A DNA stretch of 64,000 nucleotides. Origin: Nymphaea colorata (taxonomy: Eukaryota > Streptophyta > Magnoliopsida > Nymphaeales > Nymphaeaceae). The notes beneath the pieces are model-generated. The model saw only the letters and a program-made list of their open reading frames with translations, did not search any database and was not told the origin of the DNA. The position numbers and the translations under genes are program-made. How positions within the stretch are numbered: position 1 is the first letter of the stretch; each line of letters starts with the position of its first letter. Positions 35,585 to 47,060 of this stretch are shown here, in pieces. The DNA is taken from positions 13,652,571 through 13,716,570 of the forward strand of contig NC_045138.2 of the NCBI RefSeq assembly GCF_008831285.2, written 5' to 3'.

Positions 35585-38500
35585 ATGGAGATTATATCGC
35601 CGTGTCATAACCTGGACTTCCATCCTATTTCCTCCCAAAACTTCCAGCTGCCTTCCGACCTCAGCAGCCCGTCATCCGCTCCAATGAATGCGGAAGGGAG
35701 GCCCATGGACGCTGCGGCATTGAAGGTCCAGAAGGTCTACAGGAGTTATCGGACCAGACGTCAGCTTGCTGACTCCGCTGTCGTCGCCGAAGTGCTATGG
35801 TTGGGTTTCTCTTTCCTCATGCCTCCCTTCTCTTTCAACCTTCTTCACTCGGCTCCCACATCCCCTTTCTTGTCCACTCTTTCATTTCATTTCGTTCGGA
35901 CATTTTAAACAAGATGTTCAAATTTTCAGGTGGCAGGCCATCGATTTCGCCCGCCTAAACCACAGCACGATCTCCTTCTTCAATTATTGCAAGCCGGAAG
36001 CCCCTGCTGCCAAATGGAGTCGAGTTAGCGGAAACGCATCGAAGGTCTGGTTTTTTTGGTGCTTTTGCTGCGACTTTTTCGTCCTTTGGTGGTCCTTTTG
36101 GGTAGTACCTGAAAATTAGCCGAGATGATCAGTGCAGCAACTCATTAACCCTGCTCACTGGCTGCCTGAAAAAACTGTTTCATTGGAATATTGATTTCAA
36201 AGTTGATTTACTAAACAGTGACTTCGAATTCAATCTTATTGTTTTTATGCTATGTATCGCTCACGCGCTAGAGAAATTACCAGATTTGATGCTAAATCAA
36301 TTCCAAAGATTGGCGCCACAGATGTCTCTCCCTGTTTTCTCTCTCTGTACCTCTCGGGAGTGGTCTATTTGTGTCTAGGAGATTTCTTTCTGATTCTTTT
36401 GAGTTTTGACTTGTGTATATTCATTTTCAAGTTTCAACGCGTATCAATATTAACGTATGGGAGCACAGGGAAGAAATAGTGGTTGTACAACAACCCGACC
36501 CACTCCTGTGCTCGGGCTCTTGGTTTGACGGATCCCAACCCGTTCCCTAGCAATTTCGGTTTCAATTCCAAAAGGCTAGGAATCAGGACAATCACCTCAT
36601 TAAAGCCTCCCTTTATAAGCCCTTGAAAATCCCTCACAATCTTCGATACAGGACTAAGCTCTTGGGGTGTTACAATCCACCCCCCTTAAAGCACACGCGT
36701 CCGCGCGTGTGGGACCCCAGGTCCGAGTGTTGAACCGGTTCTGATACCACTATAACAACCCGACCCACTCCTGGGCTCGGGTCCCTGGTTTGACGGATCC
36801 CAACCCGTCCCCTAGCAGTTTCGGTTCCAATCCTAAAAGGCTAGAAACCAGGACAATCACCTCATTAAAGCCTCCCTTTATAAGCCCTTGAAGATCCCTC
36901 ACAATCTTCGATACGGAACTAAACTCTTGGGGTGTTACAGGTTGTACCTTTTTACTTTGTTTCTTCTTTTCCCTTTCCTTTTGCTTTTTGGGGTTCAACA
37001 TATTTAAAGGAAAGTTTCCTACAGGTTGGAAAAGGTCTATCCAAAGATGCCAAAGCTCGGAAATTGGCATTCCAGCATTGGATTGAGGCTGTAAGTCTGT
37101 TATGTTTTTTCCCCCTTTTCATATTGTAATGATGCAGAGATATAAGCAAATTGCAATTAGAGAATTTAAATTGGTAAGCAATTTTTTATTTTACTCAGGT
37201 TGATCCTCGTCATCGTTACGGACATAATTTGCATTACTATTATGATGAGTGGTGTAAAAATGAATCGGGTGAACCTTTCTTCTACTGGTAAGCACCTGAA
37301 ATTTCTATAAACTTGGCATTATGGATGACTTGTGAAAAATATTTCTCTGATCAAGTGCATGTGCTCTGTTACATATACCAGCTGCTATTTTGCACCTACA
37401 TTGTTTTATTTCTATTACCGCCTGAGCATCTGAAAGAACTCTTCTTCATTGCTGCTTCATCTTGAACCTTTTTTTGCTTATAATGATTTACTTCAAAATA
37501 TATACATGTAGATCTACGTCTTGTCAACTTAGCTCTGGGCACTATTTATTTCTTTTTCATCTATAACGTTGGAGGAGAAGTGGTGTAGGGGCCCAGGGGG
37601 GATGTGACAGCAGTAGATTGTTTCTAGTGTTTTACAGAACGATACAGAACAAGGAAAAAACCTTGTGTTTTGTGTGCATGCTCAGCTTTGCATGCATCAG
37701 CAGATGCAGCATATCTCCTTTAGCTCTGCTGCATGCCATGCTAAGTTATCATTTATGTTGTGAGTGCACCATATTACACTACCACAGTGATGACCCTTAA
37801 CTTTTTACTCCTGCAGTACATATTTGTTTTGCTTTTCTTTCTATATCCTTCAGTTTCTTTAGATTTCATTAAGGAAGCAATCAAATATGTCCTGCAAGTA
37901 GCAAATGGCACGTGTGATCAATACCCATGAATAGTTAAGATTATTTTTCATATACTAATCGCTGTTAACATGTTAAAGGTGCTTTGGAGAGTTCTCTCCT
38001 GCGTAACTATTATAAATTTATAAGTAATTTCAACTCAAAGATGTTATGTGAAAGTTGATGACTTTTTTGGATACTTTATTTATCAATTTTATTTGTTCTT
38101 GTGCAGGCTGGACGTAGGAGGAGGTAGAAATGTCGATATAAAAGAATGCAGAAGGGCATCACTCAAGAAACAATGTGTCAGATACCTGGGTCCTGTAAGT
38201 CTGTGTTCCAATTGTTACATTGGATTGAAGTACAGATCTAATTTGGGTTCAAGAATTCTAAAATTACTCCAGGAAGGATTGAAACATTAGTAAAATGTGG
38301 TTAAAATTTGATTAGTAAAAAACTGTGTGGTATAGGATATGTTTAAAAAGGAAGGGAGAAATGAGGCTGTATGTTTTTCTGGTATGAGGTGGTTTTTAAG
38401 TTCTTGAGTAGATGTTCTTGAAAGTTGAGGCTTCATAACTGAATGTGATTCCTTACTCTGGAGATTAAATCATGAGCTCTTTGGCTTTAACGAATCAACC

Positions 38501-40513
38501 TCATGATTCTGTACGTCTGTCATTATCGTTTTTTAATCTCAAATTAGTAAATGCTTGCTGTTATTAGGGTCACATTCTTCTGGAGTTTTACGGAATATGG
38601 CTGTGAATTTCTGTCAACAGATGATGCTACTGTGCTTATTACAGAGTTTCCTGCTACTAACATTTGGCATGGAAACATGAAGTTTGCTACTTTTTTTAAG
38701 TTATTGCGTTTCTTAAATTGGCTTACATGTACAATCTCTATCTGTGTGCTATCTCAGCGAGAGAGGGAGCTCTATGAATATTCACCCAGGGATGGAAAAA
38801 TCGTACATGTGAAAAGTGGAGAGCTTCTTGACACAACAATAGGTCAAGGTCACCCTCGTGCGAAATGGATCTTTGTCATGTGCACCAATAAGAAGCTCTA
38901 TGCAGGCGTGGTAAACTACTTTATTTATATTCAGATTTAGTTATGAAAATGTCCTGGTGTTCTCGTTCTTCTTGTCACACACTTGACTCTAAAACATTGT
39001 AATTTGCTTTGTATTATTGAAGATGCTTTTTATGTATCTCCCGATATGAGTAAGCCTCGTCTATAGCTAAAAGGGACATTGGTAGCTGAAGGCAGTTGCC
39101 TATTGATCTTAATAGTCTGTGTCTCCTTTCACACGGATAAATTGTTTTCTTGGATGTAGAAAATCTGAAATTGGCAATCTACTTTAATCTGACCTTTTCT
39201 ATCCGCTTGTATCTAGAAAATGAAGGGGGAATTTCATCACTCCAGCTTTCTTGCTGGTGGTGTCACTCTAGCGGCAGGAAGGTTGGATGCAGAAAATGGT
39301 GTGCTCAAGGTACTTACCTGGAAATCTCGAGAAATGCTTCAACTTCAGTCAATGGTTGTATCGTTGTAAGCTTTTTTAAGAGAGTTGGACTATTTGATGC
39401 CAACAACACTATCTTCTCTACGTTTCTTCACCCATCAAGATTTTATTGATGGACGTGCTCTGATTTTAGATTTCCTGTAATAACTGATAAGTTTCATGGG
39501 TGGTAGATTTTCCACGTTAGCTTTTTAGAGTTTATCAAATAAACTCGCCACATGCTTGAACATTAGCCTTCGCTTGATGCACTGCACAATGTTTAACTGA
39601 GAGATCTTATAACCCCAGGTTTTTCTTGATCGGTGGTAAGAGAATCTGTTAGTTGTAATAAACCAGAAGGACTAGGTATCTTCCTACAAATTACGGATAG
39701 CTGGGTTAATTTTTTCAACCAATGCATTTTTTTTGCAGTGCCACACATTTGTATTGTAACTAATGCTGAATATTTGACTTTTGTTTCAGAAAGTGTCGGC
39801 TTATAGCGGGCACTATCGTCCCACCAATGAGAATCTTGATATCTTCTTGGCATTTCTTAGAGAGAATGGTGTGAGCCTGGACGAAGTGGAGGTTTGTATT
39901 TCTCTTAAACATTATACTTTTCTTCAAAATGTCTAGACATCTGCACACCTGACCTTCTCTTCATATCCAGGTGCGCTCAACGAGCGATGACGAGTGCAAT
40001 GGGCACAAACCATTGTATGAGGAGGAGCTCACCTGCCAAAATGCAGCTGATCAAGAGGCTTGCGGCAACGACACAGAAGACCAATCTTCTGATCTCAAAC
40101 CTCCTAATAAGAAGGTGGTTGAGCGAATCTCAGATTTGACTTTAACTGTCGAAAGACAAACAGAGCAAGAAAATATCAAAGGCATCTACGAAAGGACTTT
40201 GTCAGGGGGCCTTCGGAGTCCCAAACCAGAGGTTCCTCCAAAGGCGATATTGCAGAGAATCAATTCCAAGAGCAAGACACAATCATATCAACTTGGGGAC
40301 CAGCTATCTCTCAAATGGTGCAGCGGTGTCGGTCCAAGAATTGGATGTGTAGCGGATTATCCGAGGGAGTTGAGGTTCCAGGCTTTGGAGTTCGTGAACC
40401 TTTCCCCTCGTGTCTCAAGCCCATCTGCTTCACGATCTTTCCCTACTTCTCCACTTTCTACACAACCCATTCCGGATTTTCAGTTTCCAGTTTGTGACAG
40501 TGGTGCTGCATAA
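35585..40513 (+). CDS. IQM: IQM family calmodulin-binding protein (486 aa, nine exons)
   Basis: Exons: 35,585-35,799, 35,930-36,044, 37,025-37,090, 37,199-37,287, 38,107-38,194, 38,758-38,907, 39,217-39,309, 39,790-39,891, 39,971-40,513. All junctions are GT-AG and in frame, total 486 codons plus stop, close to the usual length for IQM1-type proteins. One IQ motif lies near residues 48-58 ([11 protein letters not shown], fitting IQxxxRGxxxR with Val for Ile). The conserved family core follows: [69 protein letters not shown] and SGHYRPT. The C-terminal 180 residues are Ser/Pro-rich and weakly conserved. IQM proteins bind calmodulin independently of calcium and take part in stomatal and stress responses; the role of this one is inferred from family. 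Intron 2 carries a TRIM element. Copies: truncated at 16,819 and a last-exon remnant at 46,934. Confidence 0.9.
36486..36939 (-). mobile_element. 454-bp TRIM retrotransposon in IQM intron 2
   Basis: Two direct repeats of exactly 189 bp (36,486-36,674 and 36,751-36,939) flank a 76-bp interior. Read on the minus strand, the LTR starts TGTAACACCCC, and the interior begins with TGGTATCAGAACC, which matches the initiator-Met tRNA primer-binding motif TGGTATCAGAGC. It ends with a purine-rich tract (complement of 36,677-36,690). A 5-bp target duplication GGTTG flanks it (36,481-36,485 and 36,940-36,944). No coding capacity. By eye the LTRs differ at about 16 of 189 positions, nearly all transitions. 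Confidence 0.92.
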
Positions 40514-42508
40514 ATTTGCAGGACTAAAATCTCTGCATGGTTGGCGATCCATTGCAATAATGTTCCAACCATCCGTTGGCTCCCCTATTCTTCTCAAGGT
40601 TGGCCAGTTAATCAAGCAAGTGGTAGGTTCCTTTGTGCAGAATGGGTGTAGGACCTCCCTTGCCCTTCATGTAACAATGTCTTGATGTTTCCATCTTTTT
40701 TGATTGAATGAAAGCTTTTAGCGGTGCTCTCTTTCCTCGTCAACTAATTTTGCATCGGTAGCAATGTTTAGTATCATGAGATGTAAAGACCCCACCTAGA
40801 GTTGGTATGCGAGATTTCAAACCATCCAACTACTTTAGCAGTATAACCAACAGATTATAAACTTGTCAAGATCTCGTAAAAATTTCAACAGGAAACTATT
40901 CCATGTCCTTTACGTGCATGAGGCTTTTCAGTCACACTTTGTTTCTTAATTCGCAAATGGAGTCTAGGTGATCTTTACAACCTTGTATGCTCAAATATGG
41001 TAATTCGACCTCATCCAACTTCATGGTCAAGGGATTAAGCTCCTAATCTCCCAGGCGGACTGGCAAAGCTGTACAATTGTAACTCTAATTGACAAGACAA
41101 TATAGGAAATGAACCATAAGAGTTCTGAGCAAATTAATTTTGAAAAATGATTCATTTATTCAATTTGGTTTTCATACAAACTATGGATTTTATGACCAAG
41201 TGCCAGGCAGCTTTCAAAACATGCCTTATAAATTCTTCACCTTCTTTTCTCATCCCCAAGTGTGATCTTGACTTCTGAGCTCCTTCGAGTTCCAACCGAT
41301 GCCTCATTCAACTCGGATTTCAATATAGGATTAGAAGTTAGAGAGGTATGAACTGTAGTTTCAAACAAGTTAGATTTGTATGAGATTTTTGTCTGTAGAT
41401 ACTGGGGATCTGTTATTAGTCAACATCGACTGTCCCCGTTTACATCCCCGACATGGACACAGATCTTTAACTGGGTATGACAGACTCTGAGTAACTGAAC
41501 CCGTATATGGTTTGTTCCTGATTCATTTTCATCGGACTCTGGCATAGCATCTATCCAAGTTACTAGAATCCTTCATCTCATCATCTTGCATTAAACGCGG
41601 AATACTCGGTTTTTTCTTAGCAGCTTTTGCTGTTCTCAACAAAAAGAAGAAGCAGTAATTGTCTCCCGTTTCAGATTTTGTTTATCCAAGGCGAGAAAAA
41701 GAACAAAGAAGGAAATATCCACCGAACAGAGGAAGTGAAGAACATTATCAGGCATTTGTTTACGCACTTTGGAAGAACTATTCTCAACAGTGTAACTGTG
41801 TAAGAGCTAAGAATATGTCGACATTAATCAGAACGGAGATCTCGAACCCACTATGAAGTGCGAATGTCGACCTGACATATGATCGAACATGGTTTTTCCA
41901 CATAGTCAGAAAGAACAACAAAGGTTATGTTTTGAGGGAATCATTCTCAGAAGCAAAATGTCACGTGTTTCTCAAATGAAATGGTTCCCCACGTCCACTG
42001 GTAATGTTGCGTGAGAGAACAAGTGAAAATGGCAAATCTCACTTGATTCTTTCGCCTTCTCAAAAGATAAGAACAAGTAAGGTTTATTGCCAGGTTTTTT
42101 GTAGTACAAACATATAGATCTTTGTAAGTAGGGGTGGAGCAAGAAATTTTTAGTCGTAGGAACCCAACTATAATTTCAAAATTTTAATAGAAGCCAAAAT
42201 ATAAATTTTAATAATTTTTATTTAAATTAAACTAAAACGTATTTTAAAATTTTAAAAATCTGATGGGGCCCCCCCTGTTTGCAAGCTTGCAAAAGCAGAG
42301 CTTGCAATCTCATATTCCAACGAATGAGTCGAGTAAACTATGGATCCAACAGTGATAGAAGAGTTAATCGGTCAGGGTTATGACTAAACCACTTTTCTTA
42401 AAGGGTGCATGCAGTAGATATTTAGATTTAACCATAAAAAGTTTATCGATCTCTAGCAGCCGTGTTAATGACAAGTACTTACTGCAAGTCTGTTTCACAT
42501 GGTCTTTA
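40514..42508 (+). repeat. 3' flank of the IQM gene, partly duplicated at 20.8-22.0 kb and 4.9-5.5 kb
   Basis: 40,514-41,640 matches 20,811-21,960, and 41,690-42,508 matches 4,905-5,555. It includes the probable 3'UTR of the IQM gene. No independent exon was recognised. Confidence 0.65.
42129..42277. mobile_element. 149-bp hAT-type MITE
   Basis: Starts TAGGGGTGGAGC and ends GGCCCCCCCTG. Flanked by TTTGTAAG (42,121-42,128) and TTTGCAAG (42,278-42,285). It is the orthologue of 5,141-5,288, so insertion came before this flank was duplicated. Confidence 0.7.
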
Positions 42509-44040
42509 CATGCATAATAACAATAATAATCTCTATAAACAGATGATCGGTTGGTAGGAACCAAATATATAAACTTAGGGACTGGAATGAGATTTTAGGT
42601 AGTTGACTTGAGAATCCAGAAAAGTTTCGGTTAATTGCACCCAAAATGTGAAATTGGAAAAGAAAAATCTAGGAACAAATATAAAAGAAATTCACTCGTG
42701 AGAGCCTCCTCATCTGAATTGGAATTTAACAACAAACGTGGTAACGAATAAAAAGTGATTACATTAAGGACACATATTAGAGTTGACATGAACTTAAAGG
42801 CCAAACTTAAAACCATGTGATGCATTTTTCTCATGTTTGTTTGTTAAAAGTTGTTTATGATTTGTTGTCCTTCGCGGTCTCTCATTTCAATAGCAAAGAA
42901 ATGACTTGTAGGTTGGAAAAATATATATGCAGCAATACTTGTCTATTTAGCTTACATCTTCTTCAACAGTATTGAGTTACTTTTTTTATCTTTCTTTTTT
43001 CTTCTAAAGTCTTTTACTTTTAATCGGTAGGCTAACTGCGACAACATGATGATATGAAGGAGACATTGACTCCATTGGTAGTGGTTTGCTAAATCAAAAG
43101 GAAAAAAAAAAGATATTCTTTTCAAAATTGCGTCTTAGTGATGGTAATGGAAGCCTTTGGATGGAATATGTGGAGGTTGCACATTTTCCATATTTTAATT
43201 TTGGCACACATAATTGTCAAACAACTTTAGTGTAGTTGACTTGAGCAGAATAGAGGAAACAAAGCACCTCTAATTGATGTTAGCTTATACTCTAGATGGT
43301 CTATTCAAGGGGGCCAAGCTGAGGCATTGATGCTCCTTTACTTACTTTTTAGTCCTTTTTTTTTAATTGAAAAGATCAAAGTTTTTTAGAAGAAATTACA
43401 AATCCTTGCTTTTTTTTCATTTTTTATTTTTAAAGTCAAGATAAATATTATTTTGCGTCTTTTTGGAAGTTAGGGGTGGGACGTTGGGGAGAGTAGCTGG
43501 TTAAGGAATTAATAGATGCACTGTTATTATTTTAATTTTCTCAAACATAGTCTATTAATTTGTTTGACACTTCCTTCTTTGTAGACTAGTTAAAAGAGAA
43601 AATGAGTGTACATGTACATTGTATCAAGTGGTGTGTTAAAAACTGAAGATTTTCAGTCCAAACTTAGATTGGAGAAATCTGTAAATTATATATATATATA
43701 TATATATAATATATATATATAGCTAAAGTTGGTGGAAAAATCTATAAATACTTTATATATTTATATTACCATTAAGATTTTTATTGCATAGGGCTGCTAA
43801 CATGAGAGGCACTTTAGGGGGCTGAGTTATATTATATATATCTAAAGCACTGGATTCTCAAGGCCTGCGAGTGTGGGGGTGAGAGTTGGCGCCATGTGTG
43901 GTTGAATCTTCCCTCCCTTCTTTTCTTGTTGCATGAGGCGGAACCGACGAAAGTCTTTGGATGGAATGGATGAACAGGTTCAATGGCAGACACTAGCATC
44001 TGCCAGTATTTTGAGTTGTAGAAAAGTGGCTAGTTTTCAG
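42508..44040 (+). repeat. R1 dispersed repeat, copy 4, with 3' flank
   Basis: Starts near ACATGCATAATAACAATAATA. The TA tract is at about 43,686-43,718, and the GAGGCGGAACCGACGAAAGT flank follows. It lacks the first part present in copies 1-3. Confidence 0.65.
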
Positions 44041-44055
44041 CTGCTTTTCTGCCCC

Positions 44056-45288
44056 GACTTGCACAACCAACTAGCAACCCAAAGATCTTTTTGTTGTTGA
44101 ACGTTCTATCATGGATCAATTCAATAAGGGAAACCAAATGAAAAGCTCCTCCTAAACATCCGACCTCTAGCACAAGAAAAAGAAGGAAAAAAAGAATCAC
44201 CTGAATTCTTTCCCGAAGAAACCAAACCACCTTGATTCTATCGATTCGCTCGGTGCTTATTTTGTTTTTCCTTCTCGCCTTCTTTGAACCTCCCAGCGAC
44301 TGAGTATAAGACCCCATCATTCCCCTTCATAGCTCTCCCAAACAAATCCATAGAAAACAGCGCGAAAGAGAAAACCACTGAGCAAGAAGAAAAAGAACAA
44401 AGCAACTCATCTTCAAACTAAAACCGAAGAGAAGTGAAAAGGAAATGGGACCCTAATCTATGGTTCTCTCCAACCACACGCTTCGATCCGTCTCGTCCGA
44501 ACAAAAAACATAGACGAAACCGGCACGAGGGACTCTTCCTCCTTCTGAAACTCAAAAGGGCATTCGGCCTGTGGAAATAAGAGCGACCTCCTCTTCTCAC
44601 GATAAAGCCTTTCCCTCTTCCCTCCTCCCTCTTTTACCTATTTTCTCCAGAGGTCTCTTTGTGCAATTTCTCATTTTCCTGAAACATTTCTCTATGCATA
44701 CGGCATATGGAAATGTTTCAAGGAAATGAAAAATTGCACAGAGAGACCTCCTGGAAAAAAGAGAGGAGGGAAGAGGGAAAGGCTTTATCGTGGGAAGAGA
44801 AGGTCCTATGCCTTTTTGAGTTCCAGAGGGAGAGGAAGAGTCTCCCGCACCGGTTTCGTCTGTGTTTTTTGTTCGGACGAGATGAATCGAAGCCACAACT
44901 TCTCTTCGGTTTCAATTTCAAGAGGAGTTGCTTTGTTCTTTTTCTTCTTGCTTCGAGATTTTCTCTTTCACCTTCTTTTCTGTGGATTTGTTTGGGAATT
45001 GGGAGAGTTATGAAGGGGAACGAAGGGAATGACGAGGGTCTTATAGACTCAGTCGCTCAGAGGTTCGAAGAAGGCCAGAAGGAAAAACGGAAGAAGCGTA
45101 GAACGAATCAGGGTGGTTTGGTTTCTTCGGAGAAGAATTCATGTGATATTTTCTTTTTCCTTTTTTTCTTGTGCTAGAGGTCGGATATTTGGGAGGAGCT
45201 TTTCATTTGATCTCCCTTGTTGAATTGACCCATGATAGAACGTTTAACAATAAAAAGATCTTTGGGTTGCTAGTTGGTTGTACAAGTC
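44056..45288. repeat. 1.23-kb fold-back with arms of about 600 bp and a 19-nt loop
   Basis: Left arm 44,056-44,690, right arm 44,710-45,288, loop 44,691-44,709. The outer ends are GACTTGCACAACCAACTAGC and the complement of GCTAGTTGGTTGTACAAGTC. The inner ends are GAAACATTTC and GAAATGTTTC. Arms differ by scattered substitutions and a few indels. No clear target duplication was seen. Open frames of up to 156 codons occur in the arms, without recognisable product. It may be a long-TIR MITE, a fold-back transposon or an inverted gene fragment. Confidence 0.8.
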
Positions 45289-45867
45289 CTTTCTGAAAGC
45301 AATGGAGTTTTGGTGTTTGAGAGTGAACTTCTTAGTCAATGAACAACAATTCTGCAACTTGAGTTTGTTCTTGTAAGCTCCATTGTTTTTGTCGAGTTCC
45401 TTTCTGTAGAGCGAGAGAGATCAGCCTTACTAAAAGAAACACCCAAAATTGCCTTCACTCATCACACAAGAAGTAGGGGAGGACCCACTGATTAATTTCA
45501 ACAAAATGAAAGGTTATATGTAAGGACAAGTCTGTTTTCCATCAAACTCAAAAGAGGTGCAACTGACAACTTCTTAATTTGCAAAAGTGGTGAAACTAGC
45601 CCATCCGAATATTTTTTAACCCAGAGATCTTATCAGGTCATTTTGATTTCAATTTTGATTTCAACCAAAACCCTGTAACTAAAATATATAGACACACTTC
45701 TTAGGTGCCTATTTCTGCAATGCAACTACTTTTCATAACATAGCTGTTTTGGTAAAAAGGAATATTATACCGTAAATGTTATAATTACACTTTAGTCGAT
45801 TAGTATACAGAGGTCAACTACTTTTCATGACATAGCTGTTCTTGTAAAAAGATTTTTGGCTCCATGC
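45289..45867. other. Intergenic DNA, no gene recognised
   Basis: Contains a local repeat of ACTACTTTTCATAACATAGCTGTT (about 45,724 and 45,818). Nothing else is supported. Confidence 0.4.
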
Positions 45868-46780
45868 CAAATTGTAAAGGAAACTACAAACTGGACTCCT
45901 GCAATGGACATTCCCGACCCTCACTGCAGAATGGATTGGAGAAAATTAGCTGGAAAAGACTTTACCAGCCACAAGTTCGAAAATGTTTTTTCTCCTTTTC
46001 ATCTAGGGGGCATTCAATAGTATGAAATGTCTTAATGAGTCAAGAATTCAATGCTGCACCATGCATGTGAACAACTTTCTAAGAAGTCGAACTCGTAACT
46101 TTGATAAAGAATTAAAAAGGAAAAAGCTGTAACTTTTTTTTTTTCCCTCTTTTACACTTCAACATAGACATAGGAGACTTGGTGGATTGTCTAAACAATG
46201 TATAAACCAGTTGTTAATATCATGGCCCGCTTTAGAACCTATACTCGCTTGGCATTGCGTAAAAATTATTGGGTTTCTTTTGGAATTTTAAATTTTAATT
46301 TATTCTGTGGATGGTGATAAAATTTTATCCAAAACAGCACACCCTAAAAATTTTGAGCGAGCAATAAAACGCCCTCTTGTGCACTTATTATACATGTTCA
46401 GTTATTGTGTTTGGAAGCAAGCGGAAGTCAACAAGAACTTGTGAATAATATGCCACGACAAGAGAGAGGGTGGCCGGAGGCCGTAAGTTTTGTCGAATAC
46501 TGAGAGAGGGAGATGGAGGGTCAACTTGACGGGAGCAGGCCAAGTGGAGAAGAGCACTGGGACTTATGGCGGTCCAAGAGAGAGGGTGATCTGTATCGCT
46601 GTCTTTCTCACTTGCCACTTCCGAGTTAACACCTCTTCTCTGCTCTGCTCTCCGGTATCTTTTGGCGAATGATGGGACTGTATTTATTTGTGACATATGG
46701 GAAGCTTACTTACTGCAAGTCTGTTTCACATGGTCTTTCCAATGAAGCTGAACTTGTATACATCGAAGCCACCTTTTTAG
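45868..46780 (+). repeat. Rearranged copy of IQM flanking sequence
   Basis: 45,868-45,905 and 46,235-46,705 match the IQM upstream segment at 34,545-35,080. 46,708-46,780 matches part of the IQM downstream segment (5,485-5,555). Upstream and downstream pieces are therefore joined with the gene body deleted between them. Confidence 0.65.
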
Positions 46781-46933
46781 TCTAAACGAAAAGCATATAT
46801 GAAGTTGCTCAAGAAACGCCTAATTGCCGACAGAAACAAATTTTGGGCAATGACCCATCACAAACACTCTGACTTCAAAGTCTTGTCAGGCATGTGGATG
46901 CAGGAATATGTCTGATCTTTTCTTCATATTCAG

Positions 46934-47048
46934 GTGGACGGGGCCAATAAGCACAAACGATTGGAGGCGGATTAGTTTAGCAGCCACAGTACAGATGACC
47001 AAGAGAGTAGCAACAACGACACAGAAGACCAATCTTCTGATCGAAGTA
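46934..47048 (+). pseudogene. Last-exon remnant of a third IQM copy
   Basis: Behind a retained TTCTTCATATTCAG acceptor, the sequence aligns with the start of IQM exon 9. Recognisable parts are AATAAGCACAAAC, CAACAACGACACAGAAGACC and AATCTTCTGATC. The translation ends in [11 protein letters not shown] as in the intact gene, with an in-frame TAG upstream. It stops 13 bp before the stop codon of the neighbouring minus-strand reductase. Confidence 0.75.
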
Positions 47049-47060
47049 CTTTTTTGGCAC

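Noticed and set aside
44707-45177. 156-codon ORF in the right arm of the 44-kb fold-back
   Set aside because: Highly charged low-complexity sequence. The other arm does not preserve the frame, and there is no homology, so it is reported only as part of the fold-back.
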